Positions 15,466-23,280 are shown, counted from the stretch's first letter. The stretch is 64,000 nt of DNA from Clavibacter sp. B3I6 (GCF_030816895.1 NZ_JAUSYL010000001.1:1054001-1118000); one strand, 5' to 3'. Numbers and translations are program-made. The notes: generated by a model from the sequence alone, not told the origin.

Positions 15466-16833
15466 TCAGCCGCGCACGAGGCCCGCGAGCTCCGCGCGGG
15501 TGGAGGCGCCCATCTTCCGCAGCAGGTTCGCGACGTGGAACTTCACGGTGTTCTCGCTGATCCCGAGCGACCCGGCGATGGCGCGGTTGCGGGATCCGCC
15601 GGCCACGAGCGCGAGCACCTCCCGCTCGCGGGCGCTGAGGCCCGCCTCCCCCGCGGCGTCGAGGCCCGCGGCGGGCGCGTCGAGCGGCAGCCGCACGGCG
15701 ATCTCGGACCCCCAGCCGGGCGTCGCCGACACGTCGAGGGTCCCGTCGAGCGCGGCCACGCGGTCGGTGAGGCGGCGGAGCGCGTCGAGGTCGGCGGTGG
15801 TGGATCCCGCGCCGTCGTCGCGGATCCCGACGAGGAGGTTGCTGCCGTCGCAGTCCCACTGGATGCGGACGCGCGTCACGTCCGGCTGCTCCACGAGCGC
15901 GAGCACGGCGCCGCGGACGATGGCCCGGCCCGCGTGCGCGACCTCGCCGGGCAGCGCGCGGCCGTCCACGGGCGGCTCGACGAACTGCACGTCGAGGTCG
16001 CGGAACCGCACGAGCGGGCGGAGGTCGTCGCGGAGCCGGGCGAAGGCGCGGGCGACGGGCTCCTCGCCGAGCGAGCGGTCGCGGTCGCTCGCGGCGCGGA
16101 GCTCGACCATGGCGTTGGCCGCGAGGTCGGCGGCGGTCTGGCGGGCGGCCGCGTCGCCCGTGCGGGAGGAGCGCAGCACCGCGAGGAGCGACTCGAGGGT
16201 CGCGGCGTGCGCGTCGCCGAGCTCCGCGACGACGCGAGCGCGCTCGGAGGAGACGGCGCGGGCCTCGGCGAGGTAGGCGGGCGGCGCCGCGGCGACCTGC
16301 TGTCGGATCCCGTGGGCGACGCTCCGCCACAGCGCCCGGACGAGCGCGCGGGCGGCGGGCACGTCGTCGTGCGCGGCGACGGGATCCACCAGCACGAGGA
16401 GCGCGCCCGTGTCGGCCCGCCAGGCGGCGACGGTCCGCGGACGCCCGCCGACGGGGTGCGCGACGGCCCACGCGGTGCCCGTGCCGGCACTCGGCCCGTC
16501 GGCGTCGTCGTCGGCGTCGAGGTCGGCGACGTCGAGGCTCGCGAGGATCCGGTCGAGCTCCGCGATGGTCACGTTCTCGACCACCTCGGCCTCGCCCGCC
16601 TTCTTGCGCGGGCGGCCGGTGCAGTCCTCGGTGAAGATCACGAGGGCGCGGTGCGCGACCACCGGCTGCAGCAGGCCGGACAGCGCTCCGGCCACCTCCT
16701 GCAGGGGCGCGGCGAGCACGTCGTGCAGGCCGTCGAGCAGCGCGACGGGGTCCGCGGCCGGGGAGGCGGCGAACGCGGTCGGACGGGCAGCAGGACGGGC
16801 GGAGGGATCGACGGGGTGGGTCCGTGAGGGCAT
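15466..16833 (-). CDS. Histidine-kinase-like ATPase fused to LuxR DNA-binding domain
   Basis: The 455-residue protein has an N-terminal alpha/beta sensor-like region of unknown type (about 1-170), a helical segment, then a GHKL-ATPase-like part (WDCDGSNLLVGIRDDGAG and a later WGSEIAVRLPL). It ends with a GerE/LuxR helix-turn-helix (LSAREREVLALVAGGSRNRAIAGSLGISENTVKFHVANLLRKMG). I see no phosphoacceptor His motif and no receiver domain, so it may be a one-component regulator whose ATP-binding fold senses a signal. It is divergent from hxlBA and the natural candidate to control it. A -10 box 6 bases upstream implies a leaderless ATG. Confidence 0.82.
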   Translation of the reverse strand: MPSRTHPVDPSARPAARPTAFAASPAADPVALLDGLHDVLAAPLQEVAGALSGLLQPVVAHRALVIFTEDCTGRPRKKAGEAEVVENVTIAELDRILASLDVADLDADDDADGPSAGTGTAWAVAHPVGGRPRTVAAWRADTGALLVLVDPVAAHDDVPAARALVRALWRSVAHGIRQQVAAAPPAYLAEARAVSSERARVVAELGDAHAATLESLLAVLRSSRTGDAAARQTAADLAANAMVELRAASDRDRSLGEEPVARAFARLRDDLRPLVRFRDLDVQFVEPPVDGRALPGEVAHAGRAIVRGAVLALVEQPDVTRVRIQWDCDGSNLLVGIRDDGAGSTTADLDALRRLTDRVAALDGTLDVSATPGWGSEIAVRLPLDAPAAGLDAAGEAGLSAREREVLALVAGGSRNRAIAGSLGISENTVKFHVANLLRKMGASTRAELAGLVRG

Positions 16834-16839
16834 CCTGCC

Positions 16840-16845
16840 ACGGTA
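16840..16845 (-). promoter_or_regulatory. -10 box of the leaderless ATPase-LuxR regulator gene
   Basis: TACCGT on the minus strand ends 6 bases before ATG 16833. Confidence 0.5.
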
Positions 16846-16920
16846 CGCCCACCCGCTGGCACCCCCGGGAGGCGGGCCGCCCCCTCGGACGGGTAGGCGG
16901 ATCCACCCGTCGGGTGGGCG
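16846..16920. promoter_or_regulatory. Inverted repeats between the regulator and hxlB
   Basis: Two dyads lie in the 120-base divergent gap: CGCCCACCCG (16846-16855) with CGGGTGGGCG (16911-16920), and GACGGGT (16888-16894) with ACCCGTC (16905-16911). The inner pair, with a 10-base spacer, could be an operator for the adjacent regulator. GC-rich DNA gives such dyads by chance, so this is tentative. Confidence 0.35.
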
Positions 16921-16953
16921 ACGCCGGGCGCCCGGGAGGAGCACGATCGTCAG

Positions 16954-17565
16954 GTGACGAACCCGACGCCCGACCCCCGCCCGACCGGCGACGCCCCCGT
17001 CGACGTGGCCGCCGCCCTCACGCTCATCTCCGACGAGAACGCCCGCGTCGCCCGCGCGCTCACCTCCCCTGACCTCGCGGCGCGCCTCGACGAGGCCGCC
17101 CGCGTGATCCGCGACGGCCGCCGGGTCTTCGCGCTCGGCGCCGGCCGCTCCGGCCTCGCCCTGCGCATGACCGCCATGCGGTTCATGCACCTCGGGCTCG
17201 ACGCGCACGTCGTCGGCGAGGCCACCTCGCCCGCGATCGAGGAGGGCGACGTCCTCCTGGTCGCGAGCGGATCCGGCACCACGGCCGGCATCGTCGCCGC
17301 GGCGGAGACGGCCCACGGCGTCGGCGCCCGCATAGTCGCGCTCACCACGGCCGACGGCTCGCCGCTCGCCGACCTCGCGGACGTGACCGTCCTGATCCCC
17401 GCGGCCGCCAAGCAGGACCGCGGCGGCCAGGTCTCGCACCAGTACGCCGGCGGGCTCTTCGAGCTCTCGGTCGCGCTGGTCGGCGACGCCGTGTTCCACG
17501 CGCTCTGGCAGGCGTCCGGCCTCTCGGCGGACGAGCTGTGGCCGCGCCACGCGAACCTCGAGTGA
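16954..17565 (+). CDS. hxlB: 6-phospho-3-hexuloisomerase
   Basis: The 203-residue SIS-domain isomerase converts D-arabino-3-hexulose 6-phosphate to fructose 6-phosphate, the second step of formaldehyde fixation by the ribulose monophosphate pathway. Visible are FALGAGRSGLALRMTAMRFMHLGL (sugar-phosphate loop), VVGEATSPAIEEGDVLLVASGSGTT, and the typical C-terminus ELWPRHANLE. GTG 16954 has GGGAGGAG at 16934-16941, a rather long 12-base spacing. It precedes hxlA by 59 bases on the same strand. Together they would detoxify or assimilate formaldehyde. Confidence 0.93.
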   Translation: MTNPTPDPRPTGDAPVDVAAALTLISDENARVARALTSPDLAARLDEAARVIRDGRRVFALGAGRSGLALRMTAMRFMHLGLDAHVVGEATSPAIEEGDVLLVASGSGTTAGIVAAAETAHGVGARIVALTTADGSPLADLADVTVLIPAAAKQDRGGQVSHQYAGGLFELSVALVGDAVFHALWQASGLSADELWPRHANLE

Positions 17566-17624
17566 CCGACGGTCACCCGATCCCCCACCACCACGACACG
17601 CATCACGACAGGAAGAGGAACAGC

Positions 17625-18248
17625 ATGAAGCTCCAGGTAGCCATGGACGTGCTCACCACCGCCGACGCTCTCGAGCTGGCCGGCAAGGCCGCGCCGCACG
17701 TCGACATCATCGAGCTGGGCACCCCGCTCATCAAGGCCGAGGGCCTCTCCGCGATCACCGCGATCAAGGAGGCGCACCCCGACAAGATCGTCTTCGCCGA
17801 CCTCAAGACGATGGACGCCGGCGAGCTCGAGGCCGACATCGCGTTCTCCGCGGGCGCCGACCTCGTCACCGTCCTCGGCGTCGCGGGCGACAGCACCATC
17901 GCAGGCGCCGTCAAGGCCGCCAAGAAGCACGGCAAGGGCATCGTCGTCGACCTCATCGGCGTCCCCGACAAGGCGAAGCGCGCGAAGGAGGTCACCGAGC
18001 TCGGTGCCGAGTTCGTGGAGATGCACGCGGGCCTCGACGAGCAGGCGGAAGACGGCTACACGTTCGGCCACCTGCTCGAGGCCGGCAAGGCGTCCGGCGT
18101 GGCGTTCTCCGTCGCGGGCGGCGTGAAGCCCGGCACCATCGGCGACGTGCAGGACGCGGGCGCCGTGGTCGCCGTCGCGGGCGGCGCGATCTACTCCGCC
18201 GACGACCCGGCCGCCGCCGCGGCCGAGCTGCGGGCAGCGATCCGCTGA
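17625..18248 (+). CDS. hxlA: 3-hexulose-6-phosphate synthase
   Basis: The 207-residue OMP-decarboxylase-superfamily TIM barrel condenses formaldehyde with ribulose 5-phosphate to hexulose 6-phosphate. Family motifs are LQVAMDVLTTADALEL, IIELGTPLIKAEG, VFADLKTMDAGE (the DxK region), HAGLDEQ and SVAGGVKPGTI. ATG 17625 sits behind GGAAGAGGA. Lysine is frequent for this genome, as is usual for highly expressed genes. It is the partner of hxlB and lies ahead of a strong terminator. Confidence 0.95.
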   Translation: MKLQVAMDVLTTADALELAGKAAPHVDIIELGTPLIKAEGLSAITAIKEAHPDKIVFADLKTMDAGELEADIAFSAGADLVTVLGVAGDSTIAGAVKAAKKHGKGIVVDLIGVPDKAKRAKEVTELGAEFVEMHAGLDEQAEDGYTFGHLLEAGKASGVAFSVAGGVKPGTIGDVQDAGAVVAVAGGAIYSADDPAAAAAELRAAIR

Positions 18249-18263
18249 CCCACCGCACCACCC

Positions 18264-18302
18264 GAGCGCCGCGCACCCATCCCCGGACGGTGCGCGGCGC
18301 TC
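18264..18302. terminator. Bidirectional hairpin after hxlA
   Basis: A perfect 14-bp stem (18264-18277 with 18289-18302; GAGCGCCGCGCACC and its complement) with an 11-base loop, between hxlA and the convergent epimerase gene. No U-tract. Confidence 0.8.
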
Positions 18303-18333
18303 GTGCGTGCGAGGACGTCCGCGACGGGCGAGG

Positions 18334-19338
18334 TCAGGCCCGGCCGCCGAGCGAGGCCAGGACCTCGAGCTCCTCGTCGCGCGTGAGGCCGGCGCGGCGC
18401 GGCCGGTCGAGGCCGCGGGCCCGCTCGTCCGCCAGCACGTCGCGCATGGTCGCGGCGAGGGGCCGCCGTCGGGCGCCCAGCGCACGGATCCCCGCGTCGC
18501 TCCGGGACGCGAACCCGGCCGCCTCGCGCGGCAGCCACAGCGGCAGCGAGCGCGGGCCCGCCCAGTGCCGCACGTCCGCGTCGGCCAGCTGCCCGTCGGA
18601 CGCGGCGACGCGCTCGCCCGTGGATCCGGCCGCCTCCGCCGCGAGGTCCAGCACCTCCGCCAGCGGCACGCTCTCCCCCACCGCGTCGACCACCCCGTCG
18701 AGCCCGCGCACGCCGACGTCGACCACCAGGTCGGCGAGGTCGCGCGCGTCGACGACCTGCGCGCGGAGCCCCGTCGCATCGGGGACGAGCACGGGCCCGT
18801 CGCCCGCGAGCGCGAACCGCGCCGGCCAGTGGCCGAAGCGGTCGCTGTCGTCTCCCGGACCGACCACGAGCCCGGGGCGGACGATCATCCGCCGCCCGGC
18901 GAGCGCCGCGGTGACCGCCCGCTCGGCCGCGACCTTGGCCTGCCCGTACTGCGTGAGGTCCACCGGATCCACGAGCGCCGCGGTCTCGTCGTCGCCCGGC
19001 CGCTCGACGGACGCGTAGACGGAGACGGTGCTCACGAAGGTCCAGTGGCGGGCACGATCGGCGAGCGCCGCGACGGCGGAGCGCGCGTGCTCCGCGGAGG
19101 AGGTGAGGTCGACGACCTCGTCCCAGTCGGATCCCGCGACGGCGGCGTAGGCGTCTGACCGGTCGCGGTCGGCGGCCACGAAGCGCGTGCCGTCCGGCAC
19201 GGATCCCCCGGTGCCGCGGGCGAGGCACGTCACCCGGTCGCCGCGGGCCGTCAGCCGCTCGGCGACGAGCCGGCCGATCCAGGCGGTGCCGCCGAGCACG
19301 AGAACGTCCCGGGGCGGCGTGCCGCCGTCCTCCGTCAT
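18334..19338 (-). CDS. NAD-dependent epimerase/dehydratase family protein
   Basis: The 334-residue extended SDR-like protein begins DVLVLGGTAWIGRLVAERL (GGxxxxG cofactor loop). TFVSTVSVYAS and LTQYGQAKVAAERAV carry the Ser/Tyr/Lys catalytic set (YGQAK). The C-terminal 60 residues are helical and Arg-rich. It resembles reductases annotated as NAD-dependent epimerases in actinobacteria; the sugar or other substrate is unknown. Its ATG overlaps the TGA of a 65-residue upstream gene (TGATG), which suggests coupled translation. Confidence 0.82.
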   Translation of the reverse strand: MTEDGGTPPRDVLVLGGTAWIGRLVAERLTARGDRVTCLARGTGGSVPDGTRFVAADRDRSDAYAAVAGSDWDEVVDLTSSAEHARSAVAALADRARHWTFVSTVSVYASVERPGDDETAALVDPVDLTQYGQAKVAAERAVTAALAGRRMIVRPGLVVGPGDDSDRFGHWPARFALAGDGPVLVPDATGLRAQVVDARDLADLVVDVGVRGLDGVVDAVGESVPLAEVLDLAAEAAGSTGERVAASDGQLADADVRHWAGPRSLPLWLPREAAGFASRSDAGIRALGARRRPLAATMRDVLADERARGLDRPRRAGLTRDEELEVLASLGGRA

Positions 19339-19535
19339 CAGGAGTCGCGCGTCGGCGTGGGCTTCCCGGGCCGGACGGCGGCGCTGTCGGCCACGTCGAT
19401 CCGGGTCACGCCGTGCTCCCGCTCGCTGACGTCGATGCGCGGGTCCGCGTCCGACTCCACCGCCTTCGGGGCCGTCGTCAGCTGCTCGTGCCGCTTCGCG
19501 TCGAAGTCGCGGGCCTGGTCGTCGTCCTGCTGCAT
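19338..19535 (-). CDS. Small charged hypothetical protein
   Basis: A 65-residue hydrophilic protein (MQQDDDQARDFDAKRHEQL..., ending KPTPTRDS), probably disordered. Support comes from GAGAGG ahead of ATG 19535, a TACGGT -10 box at 19564-19559, and overlap of its stop with the next start. I do not recognise the family. It might only serve to drive translation of the epimerase gene, but its acidic/basic composition looks like a real small protein. Confidence 0.6.
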   Translation of the reverse strand: MQQDDDQARDFDAKRHEQLTTAPKAVESDADPRIDVSEREHGVTRIDVADSAAVRPGKPTPTRDS

Positions 19536-19558
19536 GGGATGCGCCTCTCGTCCCCTCC

Positions 19559-19564
19559 ACCGTA
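19559..19564 (-). promoter_or_regulatory. -10 box of the small-protein/epimerase operon
   Basis: TACGGT on the minus strand gives a leader of about 17 bases that includes GAGAGG before ATG 19535. Confidence 0.4.
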
Positions 19565-19654
19565 CGCGGGCCGCGAGGCGCTCCCGGCCCGCACCGCGTC
19601 GTCCTCCGGCCGGCCTCCGCCCTCCGGTGGATCCTCAGGTCGGCCCGGCCCGCG

Positions 19655-19660
19655 TACCGT
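19655..19660 (+). promoter_or_regulatory. -10 box of the leaderless CPBP protease gene
   Basis: TACCGT ends 6 bases before ATG 19667. Confidence 0.5.
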
Positions 19661-19666
19661 GGCGGC

Positions 19667-20851
19667 ATGAGCGCACCGGAGCCGACCTCCCCCGACACTC
19701 CCCCGACGCCCCCGCCCGCCGCGGGGCCGCCCGCCGCCCCGCCGGTGGCTCCGCCCGTCGCGCCGCCGGTCGCCCCGCCCGTCGCGCCCGGCGGCCCCGC
19801 CCTCGGCGCGCCGCCCGCATCCGTCCCCGCGCTCCCGCCGCTCCCCGAGCGCCCGCCCGTCCCCTACCACCACGGCCTCCGCGACACGGGCGGCCCCTGG
19901 CGCGGCATCGTGGCGATCGTGCTCGGCGTCGTCGCGTTCCTCGTGCTGTCCCTCGTCTTCGGCGGCGCGGCCATCCTCATCGAGGTCCTCGCCGGCCGCA
20001 TGGATCCGGCGGACGAGCAGTCGCTCACGACCATGACGCCGGTCCTCCTGCTGGCCACGAACCTGTCGCTGGCCGCGCTGATCCCCGTCTCGATGCTCCT
20101 GCAGCGGTGGTTGTTCGGCGTCCGGATGGGCACGCTGTCCTCCATCGCGGGCCGCTTCCGCTGGCGCTGGCTCGGCCGGGTGGCGATCGTGATGGTCCCC
20201 GTCTTCCTCCTCTACATCGGCGTGACCTTCGCGCTCGACCCCACGGGCGAGATCCGGTTCGACGGCGAGGTCGTGCTGTACCTGGCGATCGTGCTGCTCA
20301 CCACGCCCCTGCAGTCGGCCGGCGAGGAGTACGGCTTCCGCGGTCTCGTGGCGCGCTCCGCCGGATCCTGGTTCCGCGACACGCGCGTCGCCCTCGTGGT
20401 CGGCACGGTCGTCTCCAGCGCGCTCTTCGCGCTCGCCCACCTCGCGGGCGACCCGTGGCTCATCGCCTACTACTTCGTCTTCGGGGTCTCGGCGACCATC
20501 TCCGCGCGGCTCACCGGCGGCCTCGAGGCGCCCGTCCTGATCCACGCGCTCAACAACACGCTGCTGTTCATCCCCACCGTGCTCCTCGGCCAAATGTCGG
20601 AGAGCTTCGACCGCAGCGCCGGCACGGGCGGGCCGTTCATGCTCCTGCCGATGGCCGTCGTGCTGGGCTCCGCGCTCCTCACCGGCTGGTGGGCCCGCCG
20701 TCACCGGGTGGCGACGACCGCGCCCCGTCCGCTCACCGCAAAGGAGGAGCGCCGGGAGCGGGAGCGGGCGTGGTGGGACGCGGAGCGTCGGCGCCAGGAG
20801 ACGCTCGCCGCATGGCCCGCGCCCACCGGCCCGGGGATTCCGCCGGCTTGA
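19667..20851 (+). CDS. CPBP-family intramembrane metalloprotease
   Basis: The 394-residue CAAX-protease/bacteriocin-processing (Abi) family protein has a Pro/Ala-rich cytoplasmic N-terminus of 65 residues with APPV repeats. About eight membrane segments follow. The three active-site motifs are present: AGEEYGFRG (EExxxR), SSALFALAHL (FxxxH) and LIHALNNTLL (HxxxN). Members cleave or modify membrane substrates; the substrate is unknown here. The basic C-terminal tail (KEERRERERAWWDAERRRQE) is coded in DNA shared with the convergent acetyltransferase gene (119-base overlap). Confidence 0.9.
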   Translation: MSAPEPTSPDTPPTPPPAAGPPAAPPVAPPVAPPVAPPVAPGGPALGAPPASVPALPPLPERPPVPYHHGLRDTGGPWRGIVAIVLGVVAFLVLSLVFGGAAILIEVLAGRMDPADEQSLTTMTPVLLLATNLSLAALIPVSMLLQRWLFGVRMGTLSSIAGRFRWRWLGRVAIVMVPVFLLYIGVTFALDPTGEIRFDGEVVLYLAIVLLTTPLQSAGEEYGFRGLVARSAGSWFRDTRVALVVGTVVSSALFALAHLAGDPWLIAYYFVFGVSATISARLTGGLEAPVLIHALNNTLLFIPTVLLGQMSESFDRSAGTGGPFMLLPMAVVLGSALLTGWWARRHRVATTAPRPLTAKEERRERERAWWDAERRRQETLAAWPAPTGPGIPPA

Positions 20852-21422
20852 GCGTGAGCTGCATCGTGACGGTGCCGAGCCAGCGCCCGAACTTCCAGCC
20901 CACGCGGCCCATGCGCCCGCTCTCGGTGAACCCGAGCGACGCGTGCAGCCGGATGCTGGCGTCGGCGCCCTGGTCGGCGATGACCGCGATCACCTCGCGC
21001 AGCCGCGCCTCGCGGCACGCGTCGAGGAGGGCCTCCAGGAGCGCCCGGCCGAGCCCCTTGCCCGTGGACGCGGCGCCGAGGTAGATCGAGTCCTCCACCG
21101 TGGTGCGCGACGACCGCCGGTTCCCCACGGGCTCCACGAGCGCGTAGCCGAGCACCTGACCGGACGGCGAGACGGCGACGAGGAAGGGCATCCCCATCCG
21201 CTCGAGCTGGCCGAAGCGGCCCCGCCAGCGGGCGAGGGTCATGCGCGTCTCGTCGAAGGTGACGGTGCTGTTCATGACGTAGTGGTTGTAGATCTCGCGG
21301 ATGTCCGGGAGATCGGATGACGTGGCCCGGCGGATCTCGTAGGAGAAGACGGGCACGGGCGGTGCGGGCTTCCGGAGGTGCGCCGGCAGGCGTCGGCGGG
21401 TCTGGTATTCCTCCTCGAGCAT
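20733..21422 (-). CDS. GNAT acetyltransferase, phosphinothricin-acetyltransferase-like
   Basis: The 229-residue GNAT protein has the PAT-type layout: DIREIYNHYVMNSTVTFDE, then VLGYALVEPVGNR, DSIYLGAASTGKGLGRALLEAL (the acetyl-CoA pyrophosphate loop) and RLHASLGFTESGRMGRVGWKFGRWLGTVTMQLTL. PAT relatives acetylate amino-acid analogues such as methionine sulfoximine. The enzyme domain ends near residue 195. A 30-residue Ala/Pro/Arg tail then runs to 20733 inside the convergent CPBP gene. ATG 21422 has a TAGGAT box 6 bases upstream and is probably leaderless. Confidence 0.88.
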   Translation of the reverse strand: MLEEEYQTRRRLPAHLRKPAPPVPVFSYEIRRATSSDLPDIREIYNHYVMNSTVTFDETRMTLARWRGRFGQLERMGMPFLVAVSPSGQVLGYALVEPVGNRRSSRTTVEDSIYLGAASTGKGLGRALLEALLDACREARLREVIAVIADQGADASIRLHASLGFTESGRMGRVGWKFGRWLGTVTMQLTLKPAESPGRWARAMRRASPGADAPRPTTPAPAPGAPPLR

Positions 21423-21428
21423 GCCGCG

Positions 21429-21434
21429 ATCCTA
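21429..21434 (-). promoter_or_regulatory. -10 box of the leaderless acetyltransferase gene
   Basis: TAGGAT on the minus strand ends 6 bases before ATG 21422. Confidence 0.5.
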
Positions 21435-21474
21435 CGGGGAGCGCGGGGCGCGGCGACGGATCGGGCGGGCTGCG

Positions 21475-22161
21475 TCAGAGGCGCCAGTCGACCGGATCCG
21501 CGCCCTGCTCCGCGAGCAGCGCGTCGGCCCGGCTGAAGGGCCGGGACCCGAAGAACCCGCGCGACGCGGACAGGGGGCTCGGGTGCACGGACGTGATGGA
21601 CGGCACGGGCGCGAGCATCGGCGCGAGGGACCCCGCGTCCTTGCCCCAGAGGATCGCGACGAGCGGCCCGCCGCGCTCGGCGAGCACGCGGATGGCTCGC
21701 TCGGTCACGGCCTCCCAGCCCTTCCCGCGGTGCGAGGCGGGCGTGCCCGGTCGCACGGTGAGCACGCGGTTGAGCAGCAGGACGCCGCTCCGGGTCCAGG
21801 CGGTGAGGTCGCCGTGCTCGGGCGTCGGGATGCCGAGGTCGTCCCGGAGCTCCCGGTGGATGTTGACGAGGCTCCGCGGCACGGGCCGCACGTCCGGCTC
21901 CACCGAGAACGAGAGGCCGACCGGGTGGCCGGGCGTGGGGTACGGATCCTGCCCGACGATGAGCACGCGCACGTCGGCGAGCGGCTGCTGGAACGCGCGC
22001 AGCACGCGGTCCCCCGCGGGCAGGTAGGGGCGGCCGGCGGCGACCTCGGCGCGCAGCCACTCCCCCATCCGCGCGATGTCGTCGGCGACCGGCGCGAGGG
22101 CCTCGGCCCAGCCGGCGTCCATGAGCCCGCGCTCGACGAGCTCGGGTAGGGTCAGCGCCAC
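21475..22161 (-). CDS. ung: Uracil-DNA glycosylase (family 1)
   Basis: The 228-residue UDG removes uracil from DNA and starts base-excision repair. The catalytic water-activating loop is [18 protein letters not shown] (Asp in GQDPY). [23 protein letters not shown] and the DNA-intercalating loop [18 protein letters not shown] are intact. The start is taken as GTG 22161, which matches the length of actinobacterial Ung; no clear ribosome-binding site is seen. It begins 10 bases after the frameshifted S51-like gene and may be read with it. Confidence 0.96.
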   Translation of the reverse strand: MALTLPELVERGLMDAGWAEALAPVADDIARMGEWLRAEVAAGRPYLPAGDRVLRAFQQPLADVRVLIVGQDPYPTPGHPVGLSFSVEPDVRPVPRSLVNIHRELRDDLGIPTPEHGDLTAWTRSGVLLLNRVLTVRPGTPASHRGKGWEAVTERAIRVLAERGGPLVAILWGKDAGSLAPMLAPVPSITSVHPSPLSASRGFFGSRPFSRADALLAEQGADPVDWRL

Positions 22162-22171
22162 GCGCGGCGGA

Positions 22172-22895
22172 TCAGGAGGCGCCGGCGGAGCTGACGGTGA
22201 CGCCGGTCTCCGAGCCGATGACCGACCAGACGCTGCCGCGCCCCTGCACGACGAGCTGGCCCTCGCCCACGATGAGCACGGTCCCCTCGTCGATGGCGAC
22301 GCCGCCCTCGACGAGCCCCGCCTCGGTGGCGGCGATGAGCCGGGTGAGGGTGCCCCACTGGGCGGCGTGCACGTCGACCGCGACGTCGATGAGGCCGATG
22401 CCCTGCTCGACGGTGACCTCGTCGAGGTCCTCGCTCGCGGACTCCTGCACCACCTCGACGTCGCCGATGCGCCAGCCGCCGACGAGGGCGGTCTCGGCGG
22501 CCACGGGCCGCGCCGGCGGAGAAGCCGAGGTACGGGACGCCCGCGGTGACCTGGCGGCGGATCTCGCCGAAGACGGGCTCGAGCGCGAGGCGGTACGCGG
22601 GGGTGAGGCCGCCGCCGACGACGATGCCGTCGACGTCCTGCAGCTGCGCGACCTGGACGGATCCGCCCTCGGGCACGAGCACGGCGACGGGGTCGCAGGC
22701 GCCCGCGGCACGGAGCGCGGCGGCGTACCGGTCGAACTCCTCGGCGCCGAGGCCGTCGTGGACGAGGACCACGGCGATGCGCGCCGGCTCCAACCGGGCG
22801 GCATCGGTCGCCCTCGTCGTCGCCTCGGACAGGAACCGCGCGAGGAGGGGGGTGTCGTCATCCGACAGGCCGCCTCCGACCAGGTGCACACTCAC
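22172..22895 (-). pseudogene. S51-like peptidase gene with a single-base frameshift
   Basis: Two overlapping frames together give one S51/cyanophycinase-like protein. The first half begins [16 protein letters not shown] and continues to [15 protein letters not shown] and [12 protein letters not shown], the family's nucleophile-serine region. The second half ([17 protein letters not shown] to [17 protein letters not shown]) lies one frame away. Removing one base from the GGG at about 22505-22507 restores [17 protein letters not shown] and a 240-residue protein. The span is 724 bases, one more than a multiple of three. It is either a decayed gene or a sequencing error. A TACCGT box 6 bases ahead of GTG 22895 suggests a live promoter. 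Confidence 0.75.
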
Positions 22896-22901
22896 CCCTC
22901 G

Positions 22902-22907
22902 ACGGTA
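22902..22907 (-). promoter_or_regulatory. -10 box of the S51-like gene
   Basis: TACCGT on the minus strand ends 6 bases before GTG 22895. It probably also serves ung. Confidence 0.45.
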
Positions 22908-22978
22908 CAGGGCCGGGCCGTCGACGCGGGCCGCGGACGGACGGGAAGGACGAGGTGCCGGAGATGGAAAGGGGCGGG

Positions 22979-23020
22979 GAAACAGGAAAGCCCGGCACCT
23001 CCGTGAGGAGCTGCCGGGCT
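22979..23020 (-). terminator. Rho-independent terminator of tRNA-Glu
   Basis: AGCCCGGCA (minus strand 23020-23012) pairs with TGCCGGGCT (22997-22989), extended by CTCC/GGAG inside. The minus strand continues TTTCCTGTTTC. This is one of the few hairpins here with a T-rich tail. Confidence 0.85.
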
Positions 23021-23038
23021 GTCCGTTCACTGCGTCTG

Positions 23039-23111
23039 TGACCCCAACCGGATTCGAACCGGTGTTACCGCCGTGAGAGGGCGGTGTCCTAGGCCGCTAA
23101 ACGATGGGGCC
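23039..23111 (-). tRNA. tRNA-Glu (CUC)
   Basis: The 73-base cloverleaf on the minus strand has acceptor GGCCCCA paired with TGGGGTC and discriminator A. The anticodon arm CCGCCCTCTCACGGCGG presents CTC, and the T arm is ACCGGTTCGAATCCGGT. The 3' CCA is not encoded. It reads GAG codons, the dominant glutamate codon in this GC-rich genome. Confidence 0.96.
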
Positions 23112-23128
23112 GTTTTTGCAACTCGTCG

Positions 23129-23158
23129 AGTATGCCACAGCGCGTGCAGCCGGACCAA
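23129..23158 (-). promoter_or_regulatory. Promoter of tRNA-Glu
   Basis: Minus strand TTGGTC (23158-23153), an 18-base spacer and CATACT (23134-23129) make a sigma70-type promoter 17 bases ahead of the tRNA. ACTCGACGAG at and after the -10 box is shared with the tRNA-Gln promoter. Confidence 0.6.
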
Positions 23159-23280
23159 ATCGAGCCCCGACCGGGCCGGATCCGCCCCTCCGCGCCGCCG
23201 CCGGCGCCCCCGCAGGCCGCCGCACCGCGCCCCCGCGCGCCCGGTTTGCTCCGCCCGCCCGGACGGTGTTGGCTCCTCTC

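Noticed and set aside
23104..23280. Longer start for the MBL-fold hydrolase at ATG 23104
   Set aside because: It would overlap tRNA-Glu and add a low-complexity Pro/Ala/Arg stretch before the conserved N-terminus.
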